Shown: one piece after another, positions 45,460-52,655 of the stretch
Layout of the letters: each line of letters begins with the position of its first letter
How positions within the stretch are numbered: the stretch's first letter is position 1
Source: Alcaligenes faecalis
Lineage (GTDB): Bacteria; Pseudomonadota; Gammaproteobacteria; Burkholderiales; Burkholderiaceae_B
Direction of reading: 5' to 3'
NCBI RefSeq assembly: GCF_009497775.1
Contig: NZ_CP031012.1
Span: 620,001 to 684,000, forward strand
DNA length: 64,000 nt
Notes under the pieces: model-generated
Told to the model about the DNA's origin: nothing
Seen by the model: the letters and a program-made list of their open reading frames with translations, nothing else
The model's database searches: none
Program-made: the position numbers and the translations under genes

Positions 45460-48400
45460 TTATTCCTCCTGATTGATGTCGCCCGGCTTCAGCTCTATCC
45501 CGGCAAGCTTGGCGAACTCTTTGAGTGCAAAGCCTGTATCGAAGGAGATGCCGTCGGCAATTGCAATGTTGAGTGGGGCGTCGGGCTCTTTGAGCACATC
45601 GCGTAGGCTGTTGACGACGCCTTCGATGATGGCAGCGGTGACTTCGCGCTCCTGGAAACGCACCGTTACGGTGTTCTCACCCTCACCGATTTCGACGCGC
45701 ACACCCTTGAAGCGCGTGCCCGGCTGATCGCGGAAACGGTTGATGACGCTGAAGACGCGGTCGGTCGTGTCGAGGGCAACACGCTTGCTTTGCAGGCGCG
45801 CGGGCTTGCTGTCGATGATCTGCACGGTCTTGTCGCCGCTGGCCGGGATCTGGAAGTCCGCTGTCTTGTTTGCCTCGCCCGCGCGGGCGAACACCAGCAG
45901 GCGGCAGCTTGCGGAACCGATCTCGAACGGTGCGTCGTAGCGGGTACCGTCTTTGGGGTTGGAGCCGTCTAGGGTGTAGAAGATGTCGGCGTTCGGCGTA
46001 GCAGCGAGGGTGACACGGCGCTTGTCAGCGGCGGGCTCGACTTGATGGCGGATCTTGAGGTCGGCGAGCCAGCGGGTGGCAGGGCCGGTTTCATAGCGCC
46101 CGGTGGGCTCCCTCACCACGAAGTAGACCGTGCCCTCGCCGGTGGCAAAGTTCTCCAAGTCGTCGACCTTGTTGTCCTTGTCGGACACGTCGGGTTTGTT
46201 TGACCAATAGACGATGGGGCTATCACCCGCGTGCCGTGGCGTGAGGCTCAGAATCGTTTCGCCGGTGTCTGGCTTGACGTTGATGACCGAGACGTTGACG
46301 GTGGTCTTGTCCTTGGGGAATGGCCCCTTCTCGATGTAGCCGTCTTCGCCCAAGCGCCAACGACCTTGTTTCAAGGCCTCTGTCTTGAGCGCATCCAAAC
46401 CACTGGCTCCTGGCATCCACGGCCAGATTGGCGAGCACTTGGCTCGGGTGGCGACGTCTTTCCAAGGGGTGCGACGGTTGTCCTTGCCAGAAGGCCACAG
46501 GTATTCCTCGGCTTGCGCGAAGCATTCGTCGAAGTTGTCTTTGTTCAGCTCAGCCACGAGCTTGTAATCAGCGCGCGGGCTGGCCAGTAGTCTTTCGATC
46601 TGCGTCTCGGCCGACTGATCGCCCTGGCCGAGCTTCAGCCCTTGGTCGATGGTGACCCCAGCCAGCACATCGCGCCCGTCCACCGGGTCGTTGGCCGGGA
46701 AGTACAGGCGGTTGTAGGCGGCCGATAGCGCCTTACTGAAGCGATCTTCCGATTCTTCGAAGCGGTCGCGGGCTTCCTCGAACAAAGTGTCGCCCGATTT
46801 GAGACGCTTGTGGATCTGCTCGATGGCGTACAGCTCGCGCAAGCGCTCTTCGACCGCGTCGGCCAGCAGGCTGTCCTGACCGCTCAGCACGAGAAGGTTG
46901 TTCTTTTCCTGCTGGTAGTCGAAGAAATTCTGCAACTCGCTGGGCGGCACCTTGCCATCCGGCTTGATGACGATCAACGTGCGCGGGCCACCGAGCTTGA
47001 GTTCATCCAGCCGCGGCAGTACCTGCACGTCCTGATAGGCGATCTTGCTGATCGGCGCAAGGATGCCTGCGAGTCGATTGATGAGTGCCTGATCGACCTT
47101 GGGTTGCGGAACTTCCTTGGCATTGCGCTCGATTTGGCGCGACAGGTTCTCGGTTTCCTTGATGAAGAAACGCTGCTCTTCACGGTGCAGATACCACGCC
47201 GATTCACGCAGACGCTGCAAGGCCTGAAGGAACTCATCGGGTTTGCGTTGTGGCGCGGCCAGGAACTCGATCAGCTCGCTTTCGGACAGGCCGATCCGCC
47301 CACCCACAGCGCGCGACAGGCTGGATGACAGCAGCAAGGTCATGAGCTGTTGCGCGGCATCGCCTGCCAGTTCAACGTCGATGTGCTCGGCGATGGCGTT
47401 GCCCGCGTCGGCTATGTCGCGCGTCACGGCGGGCATCAGCTTGGGTGCAATGCGCTCGATCTCATCCTTGACTTGTTCGTCGTTCAAGTTCAGATGCTGC
47501 GTGCCGATGAGGAAGACGTCGTCGGCTTCGCGCTCGTCCACACTTTTGAGCAAGCGTGCGGTGAACTGCATCAAACCACGGGTTTGTCGGAAGCCTTCGT
47601 TCTCTTTGAATAGCGCGACAAGGTGCTTGAAGGAGGGATGGAAGGGATAGGTTTCCCGCACTTGCTCGGAAATCTGCTCGATGCTGCTGGCTACGATATA
47701 GCCGCCGTCCTCGGCCTTCTTGATCTGCTGTGCGTACTCCTCGGCAATGTCAGCGATGACACGCTCGTCCGGCAGTTCGTCGATGAGGCGCTTCTTGAGA
47801 ATTTCGTAGATTTCGTTGCCCGCCAGTTGCACTGGCGTGATGGTCATCGCTTGACGGCGGGTTTCCTGCTGTAGATTGGAGATAGCGTCGGCCAGTGCCT
47901 TGGTCTGGGCTTTGTAGCTGCCCGAGAGGTTGGCGACCACGATGGCGCAGTTGGGCAGTTCCAACGCAGCGCTCATCAGGCTGGAAAGGCTGTAGACCGC
48001 CATATTCGCTAACGTGCCTTGGCCGAACACCTGCGTGCTGGCGTTGTCGAGATAAGGCGGCAGTTCGTCGAGCAGGATCAGGGTTGGCTCGTCGCCAATG
48101 ATCTCCTTCCATTGGCGCTGATCGACGGCTTTGGGGCCGTTCGCCCAATACGGCTTGATGGCTTCCGCCGCCCCGAGCTGGGTGGCGATTTCGCCCCAAA
48201 TGAAGTTGTCAGGGTTGTTTCGGCCGTTAAACGCGGCAATGCGCGCTTGCCCAAAATCGACGCGTGAAGCCAAGTCCGCAGGCAGAACGTTTTTACGCAG
48301 ATGCGCGTGGCGCGCCAACAGCCCCAGCGCGATCATCATGTGCGTTTTACCGCCGCCCATCGCCTGAGTCAGTTCAAACACCGCTTGATCTGACTTGCCG

Positions 48401-48585
48401 GAGAGGCGCAGCAGACCTTCGCGGAAAAGCTGATCCATGCCATGGGTGACGAAGTTGCGCGAGAAGAATTCGCTGCCGTCGCCTGCGTCATTGATGAGGT
48501 CCGCGAGGTTCTCGATCCCTTGGCTCATCCGGTAGTCGCGGATGATGGGATTAAACCGGCAGGCTTGCTTGACCGTCTTGATCAT
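45460..48585 (-). CDS. DUF499 ATPase of the defence operon
   Basis: 1041 residues. A P-loop at 75-82 (TQAMGGGKTHMM) and Walker B LILLDELPPYLD (~169-180) belong to the AAA+-like DUF499 family. The middle (~500-720) is helical with several charged stretches. Residues ~858-918 (VTLAATPNADIFYTLDGSNP region) look like the immunoglobulin-like chitobiase C-terminal domain (CHB_HEX_C type), unexpected in a cytoplasmic ATPase. The C-terminus ends with a small alpha/beta domain. The ATG overlaps the RHH gene stop (ATGA). Probably the motor or sensor of the system. Confidence 0.85.
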   Translation of the reverse strand: MIKTVKQACRFNPIIRDYRMSQGIENLADLINDAGDGSEFFSRNFVTHGMDQLFREGLLRLSGKSDQAVFELTQAMGGGKTHMMIALGLLARHAHLRKNVLPADLASRVDFGQARIAAFNGRNNPDNFIWGEIATQLGAAEAIKPYWANGPKAVDQRQWKEIIGDEPTLILLDELPPYLDNASTQVFGQGTLANMAVYSLSSLMSAALELPNCAIVVANLSGSYKAQTKALADAISNLQQETRRQAMTITPVQLAGNEIYEILKKRLIDELPDERVIADIAEEYAQQIKKAEDGGYIVASSIEQISEQVRETYPFHPSFKHLVALFKENEGFRQTRGLMQFTARLLKSVDEREADDVFLIGTQHLNLNDEQVKDEIERIAPKLMPAVTRDIADAGNAIAEHIDVELAGDAAQQLMTLLLSSSLSRAVGGRIGLSESELIEFLAAPQRKPDEFLQALQRLRESAWYLHREEQRFFIKETENLSRQIERNAKEVPQPKVDQALINRLAGILAPISKIAYQDVQVLPRLDELKLGGPRTLIVIKPDGKVPPSELQNFFDYQQEKNNLLVLSGQDSLLADAVEERLRELYAIEQIHKRLKSGDTLFEEARDRFEESEDRFSKALSAAYNRLYFPANDPVDGRDVLAGVTIDQGLKLGQGDQSAETQIERLLASPRADYKLVAELNKDNFDECFAQAEEYLWPSGKDNRRTPWKDVATRAKCSPIWPWMPGASGLDALKTEALKQGRWRLGEDGYIEKGPFPKDKTTVNVSVINVKPDTGETILSLTPRHAGDSPIVYWSNKPDVSDKDNKVDDLENFATGEGTVYFVVREPTGRYETGPATRWLADLKIRHQVEPAADKRRVTLAATPNADIFYTLDGSNPKDGTRYDAPFEIGSASCRLLVFARAGEANKTADFQIPASGDKTVQIIDSKPARLQSKRVALDTTDRVFSVINRFRDQPGTRFKGVRVEIGEGENTVTVRFQEREVTAAIIEGVVNSLRDVLKEPDAPLNIAIADGISFDTGFALKEFAKLAGIELKPGDINQEE

Positions 48586-48779
48586 GAACGCGCTCCAATG
48601 TTGTTCTTGGTTTCCTCGGAGGGCGGGATCTCAATATCGTGCTGCTCACAGTAGCCCCGAATCAAAACCTCGACCATGTTCGCAATGGATCGATGCTCGG
48701 CATTCGCTGCGGTGCGAAGCGCCTCCTTGAGGCCAGGATCAATCCGGAAGGTCAGCGTAGCGGTCTTGCTTACGGACAT
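48582..48779 (-). CDS. Ribbon-helix-helix protein, probable operon regulator
   Basis: 65 residues from the ATG at 48779, chosen because GGAGAGGC precedes it; a longer reading crosses the promoter. The sequence KTATLTFRIDPGLKEALRTA with HRSIANMVEVLIRGYC is the beta-strand plus two-helix pattern of CopG/Arc-type DNA-binding proteins. It is the first gene of the seven-gene operon, coupled to the DUF499 gene by ATGA. A palindrome over its likely -10 box suggests autorepression of the entire operon. Confidence 0.82.
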   Translation of the reverse strand: MSVSKTATLTFRIDPGLKEALRTAANAEHRSIANMVEVLIRGYCEQHDIEIPPSEETKNNIGARS

Positions 48780-48802
48780 AGCCTCTCCATTAGACACTGA
48801 AA

Positions 48803-48833
48803 ATGTACTGCATTGTACAGTAAGGACCGCTGT
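48803..48833 (-). promoter_or_regulatory. Promoter and palindromic operator of the defence operon
   Basis: TGTAC-TGCATT-GTACA (48804-48819) is a perfect dyad with 5-bp arms. On the minus strand it covers TACAAT, a good -10 box, with ATGACT about 16 bases upstream as a possible -35. A repressor bound here, most simply the RHH protein, would block the promoter. Confidence 0.6.
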
Positions 48834-48840
48834 AGTCATA

Positions 48841-48866
48841 GCCTGATACAGGTGCCTGATACAGGT
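48841..48866. repeat. Tandem 13-bp repeat with internal dyad
   Basis: GCCTGATACAGGT occurs twice head to tail (48841-48853 and 48854-48866); each copy contains CCTG-ATA-CAGG. A nearly identical sequence, GCACCTGATATCAGGC, is found at 51857-51872. Located between the RHH promoter and the second integrase, so a binding site for an element protein or regulator is likely. Confidence 0.55.
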
Positions 48867-48929
48867 GCGTCGAGCGTTGCGAAACATCATTTGGAAGGCA
48901 GGTTTGCTCCGCTATTCCAAACGCATCAC

Positions 48930-49793
48930 CTATCTGCCGAGATAAATAGAGGTAACTTGCAAGCGCTCGTGGCCCAGCTCGCGGCTGATCGCCTGTCGCA
49001 CCTCAACATCTATGGTTTGCTGGGTGTCGCTTAATTCCCCGGACGAAGGCCCTCCCGCTGAGGGAGCTTTCCAGCCCGTGAGAGCTTCGTATCGACTTTG
49101 GGCGTATTGATGCCGCAGCCCGTGCATACTGCTCAGACCCGCCGCCTTGCACTGCCCATCGTAGACGTGCCGCTGCCGGATGTAGGTTTTGTTTGCCGGG
49201 ATCAGTGATCCTGTGCCCGCCAGGCGGTGTGCTGCGTGAAGCGCGTCGCGTTGCTCTGTCGTGGTGATGGGCACAGTTCGCTCCCGACCGCCCTTGGTCC
49301 ACGATCCCTTGAGGGCGATGTGGTCGCCCCGATCCGCGTAACTGGGCTGGAACTTGATCGCTTCCTCCCGACGTAATCCGAAGGCGGCCTGTAGCTGAAG
49401 GCTCATGCGTACGTGCGCGTCGGTGACCTGTTCAAGACCTGTGCCCGGTGCCCTAGCCTTGCTGATGTTGGTCACATAGCGACGCTCGGGTACACCAAGC
49501 TGTGTGTTGTCCGCCGGCAAGATGCCAGCCTTGCCGATCTTCTCGGCCCACCAGCGCAGATGAGAGAGCCGATTCTTGATAGTGCCAGACGTCAAACTTT
49601 CGCCTTGCCAGCGATCCAGCAACGCTTGGACGTGCTTGCCCTTGAGCGACGAAGCCTTCATCTGCCGGAAACCGGCCTCGCGTAGTTGCCGCGCAGCCAG
49701 CGCGAGGGAACGCATCCGGTCGACCTGTGTGTTGTAGCTGCCGTCACGGTTGCGCTGGCAGAGCTGCCGCAGGGTGTAGGTCAAGTCGTCCAT
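48930..49793 (-). CDS. Second tyrosine recombinase (integrase_1-like)
   Basis: 287 residues from the ATG at 49793 after GGAGGCCGGAAG; an in-frame start 16 codons earlier is weaker. Catalytic residues are all visible: Arg141/142 in FGLRREEA, HGLRH (H224, R227), LGHE (H275) and Tyr284 in TSIYLG at the very end. It resembles the integrase-domain proteins carried in the conjugation core of SPI-7/clc-like elements rather than the island integrase, and it lies near an STY4528-family remnant, supporting an older conjugative element here. Confidence 0.85.
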   Translation of the reverse strand: MDDLTYTLRQLCQRNRDGSYNTQVDRMRSLALAARQLREAGFRQMKASSLKGKHVQALLDRWQGESLTSGTIKNRLSHLRWWAEKIGKAGILPADNTQLGVPERRYVTNISKARAPGTGLEQVTDAHVRMSLQLQAAFGLRREEAIKFQPSYADRGDHIALKGSWTKGGRERTVPITTTEQRDALHAAHRLAGTGSLIPANKTYIRQRHVYDGQCKAAGLSSMHGLRHQYAQSRYEALTGWKAPSAGGPSSGELSDTQQTIDVEVRQAISRELGHERLQVTSIYLGR

Positions 49794-49841
49794 CTTCCGG
49801 CCTCCAAGCAAAGCGCCGTACCGCGTTGTCCTGAAATTCAA

Positions 49842-50394
49842 TGGTTAGTGTTGGTGCCAACTCGCCAAGGCGAGATCCCGTGAGGGCAAGGGCATGGTGT
49901 TCAGGAGACACCAGGGCCTCGAATGAGGCGTCCGTCTTGCTCCCTGCTGGAAGCCCGGACGGAGGTACTACAAGACGAAAGTGTTGTGAACGTGGACAAG
50001 CCCTCCTATGAAGTGAGTGGGATGAGAAATGCAGCGGGAGCCCTGTGCGTTGCACAGGGGCAATTGCCGCAAAGGACAGTGCGCCAGGCGGCGCGGTAGG
50101 GATGAGTTCACACAGACGAAGAAGGCTCTGCCCTGGGGAGGGCCGGTATGCGGTCGGAGCCTGGGCATACCTGGGGTGGCTCCGCCCTGTCGGGCCAGCG
50201 CTTGCAGGAACCTGCGCTGTTGGGGGTACCGATGTACGAAGCCCATCGGTCTTGGCAATTGCCCAGTCAATGTAGTGTGGACATCATCATGTAGGCCGCA
50301 CGCAATAGGAACTGGCTTTCGCCCGCATTGTTGGCGGTGTTGCGCGGGTCGTTACTGCGGCGTGCAGTGACGACCCGTTTTGCGGCAGCATTTG
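49842..50394. other. Non-coding, hairpin-rich segment (possible structured RNA or oriT)
   Basis: About 550 bases with no believable gene on either strand. It holds CCCTGTGC/GCACAGGG (50041-50059), the palindrome GGCAATTGCC twice (50059-50068, 50254-50263), GCAGG/CCTGC, ACCGATG/CATCGGT (50228-50250), TTGGGGGTAC (50220-50229) and a long hairpin CGGGTCGTTACTGC/GCAGTGACGACCCG (50345-50377) followed by TTTT on the plus strand. The dense dyads fit a structured RNA ending in a terminator, or a transfer/replication origin. I cannot tell which. Confidence 0.45.
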
Positions 50395-51539
50395 CTACGC
50401 AGGATGCGTCTGCCATCCCCTGGCCTGCATTGACTGCGCTGCGATGTCCCCGGCGTTCGTCGAGGCGTTCAGCATCTTGCGGATGTTGGCGATGTGCGCT
50501 AGGGCAGTTTCACGCGATGCCGGTGGCGCAGTCGGTTCCGGGCGGGCTTCGGTGCGCGGCGGAGTTGTAGGCTGGTTCGCGGCAGACGTCCCCTTACGAC
50601 CTGCCCACAGGCGGAATTCGCCAGCAAATACGCGCTTCACCAAGGCGAAGAAGTAGGCCACGACATTGCGCACGGTGCCACTCTGGCTGCGTGCCTGCAA
50701 CTCGTCGAACACTTCCTGGCGATGCTGCGGCGGTAGCCGCCGCAAGGCGGCTTGCACGTCCTTTTGCTGATCAGCCTGGGCATTGCTCAGGCAAGGCGGC
50801 AAGCTCACCGATTGCGATGCAGAATCGCCGTTGCCTTCGCGCGCGCGGTACGTACGTTCTTTTTTATACATATACGTCTTATACGTATTGCCCTGCTCAG
50901 CCGTCATGTGGCAGGCGTGTTCGGTCTGTTGCGGAACAAGCGTGCTGCCAGCGGAATCGCTAGGCAATGGCAGTGGGTCGGCTGCTTCACTCGCCTGCGA
51001 CGGCGGCGTCGGGGGCAAATCATCGTCATCTCGGAATTGATTGTGGGCCGCAATGGAAGCGGCTTCAGGTGCCTGAGCCCGCGTTGTCTGAATGTGGACG
51101 GCCACCCGATCCACCTGGTTGTTTTCGTGGCCGATAGACCCTTGCAGAAGCGCGGGCAGGCTGGCATCGAGCGTGCGGGCCTTTTGGAAGCTGAGGGCGC
51201 TTTCGTGAACCTGATACAGCTCGCTGAGCACATGGCCGGTCAGAGGATCGCGCTGCTGGCCCACCAGACTGATCCAACCCGTCAGCTGAAGCACGACGAG
51301 AACGCGCCGGGCCGTCTCGTACCCGGCCCTCTGCCCCAGCGGGGTGGAGGTGAGATAGCGGCGCAACTGTCCCAGATTCGCCAGCGGGCTGATGCCCTCC
51401 CCAGAGCGCAGCATGCGCAGAACCTGCCAGCCCCATTGCGCTCCAGCGGCGTGAGACGTGCATCGAGCATGAGCGAGGCCGGCGTAGTGAACAGGGCGTC
51501 CTGCCCCAGCGGGTTGTGGCCGGTGTGATGGTCTGCCAT
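50395..51539 (-). pseudogene. STY4528-family island replication protein, frameshifted
   Basis: Related proteins occur in pathogenicity islands and conjugative elements. Frame 1 starts at ATG 51539 with ribosome site GGAGAAC and reads MADHHTGHNPLGQDALFTTP to LTPLERNG; the family-typical continuation WQVLRMLRSGEGISPL is in the next frame. The break is at a run of four G (51431-51434); removing two G would restore ERNGWQV. The downstream frame stays open to 50395, with a C-terminal FFALVKRVFAGEFRLWAG segment. Either a true frameshift or a sequence error; shown as one broken gene. Confidence 0.75.
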
Positions 51540-51851
51540 GAGAGTTCTCCAGGGTCTGGGCCACAGCGGCCCGTTCCCCTGCATCTCATCGCGTACCGTT
51601 CCAGGCGTCAGCCAACAATGCGGTCTGCGCCATACCCGTTTTATCCGGCAGGCACAGCGCTGGCAACGGCATCCAGACTGATCTATCATCCCGATACCCC
51701 CTTGGGGGTACAACTGGGGGGACTTCCAGCGATTCCCGCAAAGGCCGTGGCCCGATTTTCCCGCGAAACCTAGCATTCATGGCCTTTTGCTGACCGATCA
51801 ACGTTTAAACGTGTGATCAACGTCTAAGCTTCTTGCAAGTGTTGTAGATGT

Positions 51852-51885
51852 GGCAGGCACCTGATATCAGGCGCCTGCCATTTTT
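51852..51885 (+). terminator. Strong inverted repeat with T tract
   Basis: GGCAGGCACCTGA (51852-51864) and TCAGGCGCCTGCC (51867-51879) pair with one mismatch and are followed by ATTTTT. It resembles a terminator, but no plus-strand gene ends here; its core also matches the tandem repeat at 48841-48866. Confidence 0.5.
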
Positions 51886-51896
51886 CTGCTATTATC

Positions 51897-51915
51897 TATA
51901 ACACTTAGTGTTATA
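51897..51915 (+). promoter_or_regulatory. Palindromic operator of the toxin-antitoxin operon
   Basis: TATAACACT-T-AGTGTTATA is a perfect 9-bp dyad just before the toxin start (GTG at 51935), overlapping or following a TATTAT -10-like box at 51890-51895. Expected target of the Xre-type antitoxin. Confidence 0.65.
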
Positions 51916-51934
51916 AATTCCGCTTGAGGCTTCG

Positions 51935-52324
51935 GTGAGAGTTTTCAAAAATGCATGGTTCGAGCGGTTCGCCCGCATACAGGGCATTGCGGATCTGGCG
52001 CTTTGGGATGCGATAACACGAGCCGAGCGTGGGCTTGTCGATGCAGATCTAGGCGGGGGCCTGGTCAAGCAACGCGTCGCCCGTAGCGGTCAGGGCAAGG
52101 CGGGCGGGTTTCGGACCATTATTTTCTACCGTACAAACGAGCGTGCTTTCTTTGTATATGGCTTTGCTAAAAGTGATCGCGCCAATATTGATGCGGATGA
52201 AGAAGCGGCGTTCAAGAAGGCTGCCGCTTATGTGTTGGGTTTGTCAGAAGCCCATTTGGCCCAGCTGATCAGCATGGGGCAATTTACGGAGGTACATGAT
52301 AATGACAAAAAAATATCGAAGTGA
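51935..52324 (+). CDS. RelE/HigB-like toxin (DUF1044 type)
   Basis: 129 residues from a GTG at 51935 preceded by GAGG. VFKNAWFERFARIQGIADLA, VKQRVARSGQGKAGGFRTII and FYRTNERAFFVYGFAKSDRA match the RelE-superfamily proteins of the DUF1044 group, usually paired with an Xre antitoxin. Probable mRNA interferase. Toxin-first order and 23-base overlap with the antitoxin gene are typical of HigBA-like pairs. It lies just outside the island repeats. Confidence 0.85.
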   Translation: MRVFKNAWFERFARIQGIADLALWDAITRAERGLVDADLGGGLVKQRVARSGQGKAGGFRTIIFYRTNERAFFVYGFAKSDRANIDADEEAAFKKAAAYVLGLSEAHLAQLISMGQFTEVHDNDKKISK

Positions 52325-52619
52325 AGCTTACGCTGCAATCCATGAAACGATGCAGGCCTTGCAAGAAGTTGGCGCTATCGACAAACAGACCATGCGTGAG
52401 TTTGATGAGTCTTGTTTAACGGCAGTCCTGCCTATGCCGCCTGAGCGTATTCGTGCTTTGCGTGAACGTGAGCATCTTTCGCAGTCTGTGTTTGCACTCT
52501 ATTTGAATGTCAGTAAAAACCTGGTTTCCGACTGGGAGCGTGGAGTCAAAAAACCGGGTGGCCCTGCTTTGCGCCTGTTGACGGTGGTCGAGAAAAAAGG
52601 CATTCAAGCAATCGCCTGA
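52302..52619 (+). CDS. Xre-family antitoxin
   Basis: 105 residues. The C-terminal half is a Cro/C1-type helix-turn-helix (IRALREREHLSQSVFALYLN; SKNLVSDWERGVKKPGG). The ATG at 52302 has GGAGG nine bases upstream; the ATG at 52296 is only three bases from it and less likely. Overlaps the toxin gene. Expected to bind the toxin and the palindrome at 51897-51915. Confidence 0.85.
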   Translation: MTKKYRSEAYAAIHETMQALQEVGAIDKQTMREFDESCLTAVLPMPPERIRALREREHLSQSVFALYLNVSKNLVSDWERGVKKPGGPALRLLTVVEKKGIQAIA

Positions 52620-52655
52620 TCATCTCCTCGCTGCTTGCTCAAGCAACACATCAGC

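Larger units (their letters stand above)
51565..51934. other. Right end of the island and spacer to the toxin-antitoxin genes
   Basis: A 370-base stretch without a convincing gene. It contains the palindrome TACCCCC-TT-GGGGGTA (51695-51710) with TTGGGGGTAC, echoing the repeats before the integrase; GATCAACGT twice (51796-51804, 51815-51823) around the perfect palindrome ACGTTTAAACGT; and a hairpin described separately. I place the island boundary near 51.70-51.83 kb. Confidence 0.5.

Noticed and set aside
37325..48779. Calling the defence operon a BREX or DISARM system
   Set aside because: There is no BrxA/BrxL/PglZ gene and no DrmA/DrmB pair. Only individual functions (methyltransferase, PLD, SNF2 helicase, ATPase) are shared.
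49968..50270. Minus-strand reading frame of about 100 codons in the hairpin-rich segment
   Set aside because: Composition unlike a protein, no ribosome site, and it crosses several perfect palindromes.
50395..51564. 389-residue protein starting at 51564 as the real STY4528 product
   Set aside because: Its first ~45 residues are the wrong frame of the true N-terminus, which has its own ribosome site at 51539.
35760..51711. Intact prophage
   Set aside because: No capsid, tail, terminase or lysis genes; only integrase, defence genes and a conjugative-element remnant.
51586..51801. Small minus-strand gene (71 codons) at the island end, possibly an AlpA-like regulator
   Set aside because: No helix-turn-helix pattern, and it reads through the GGGGGTA palindrome; most likely chance.
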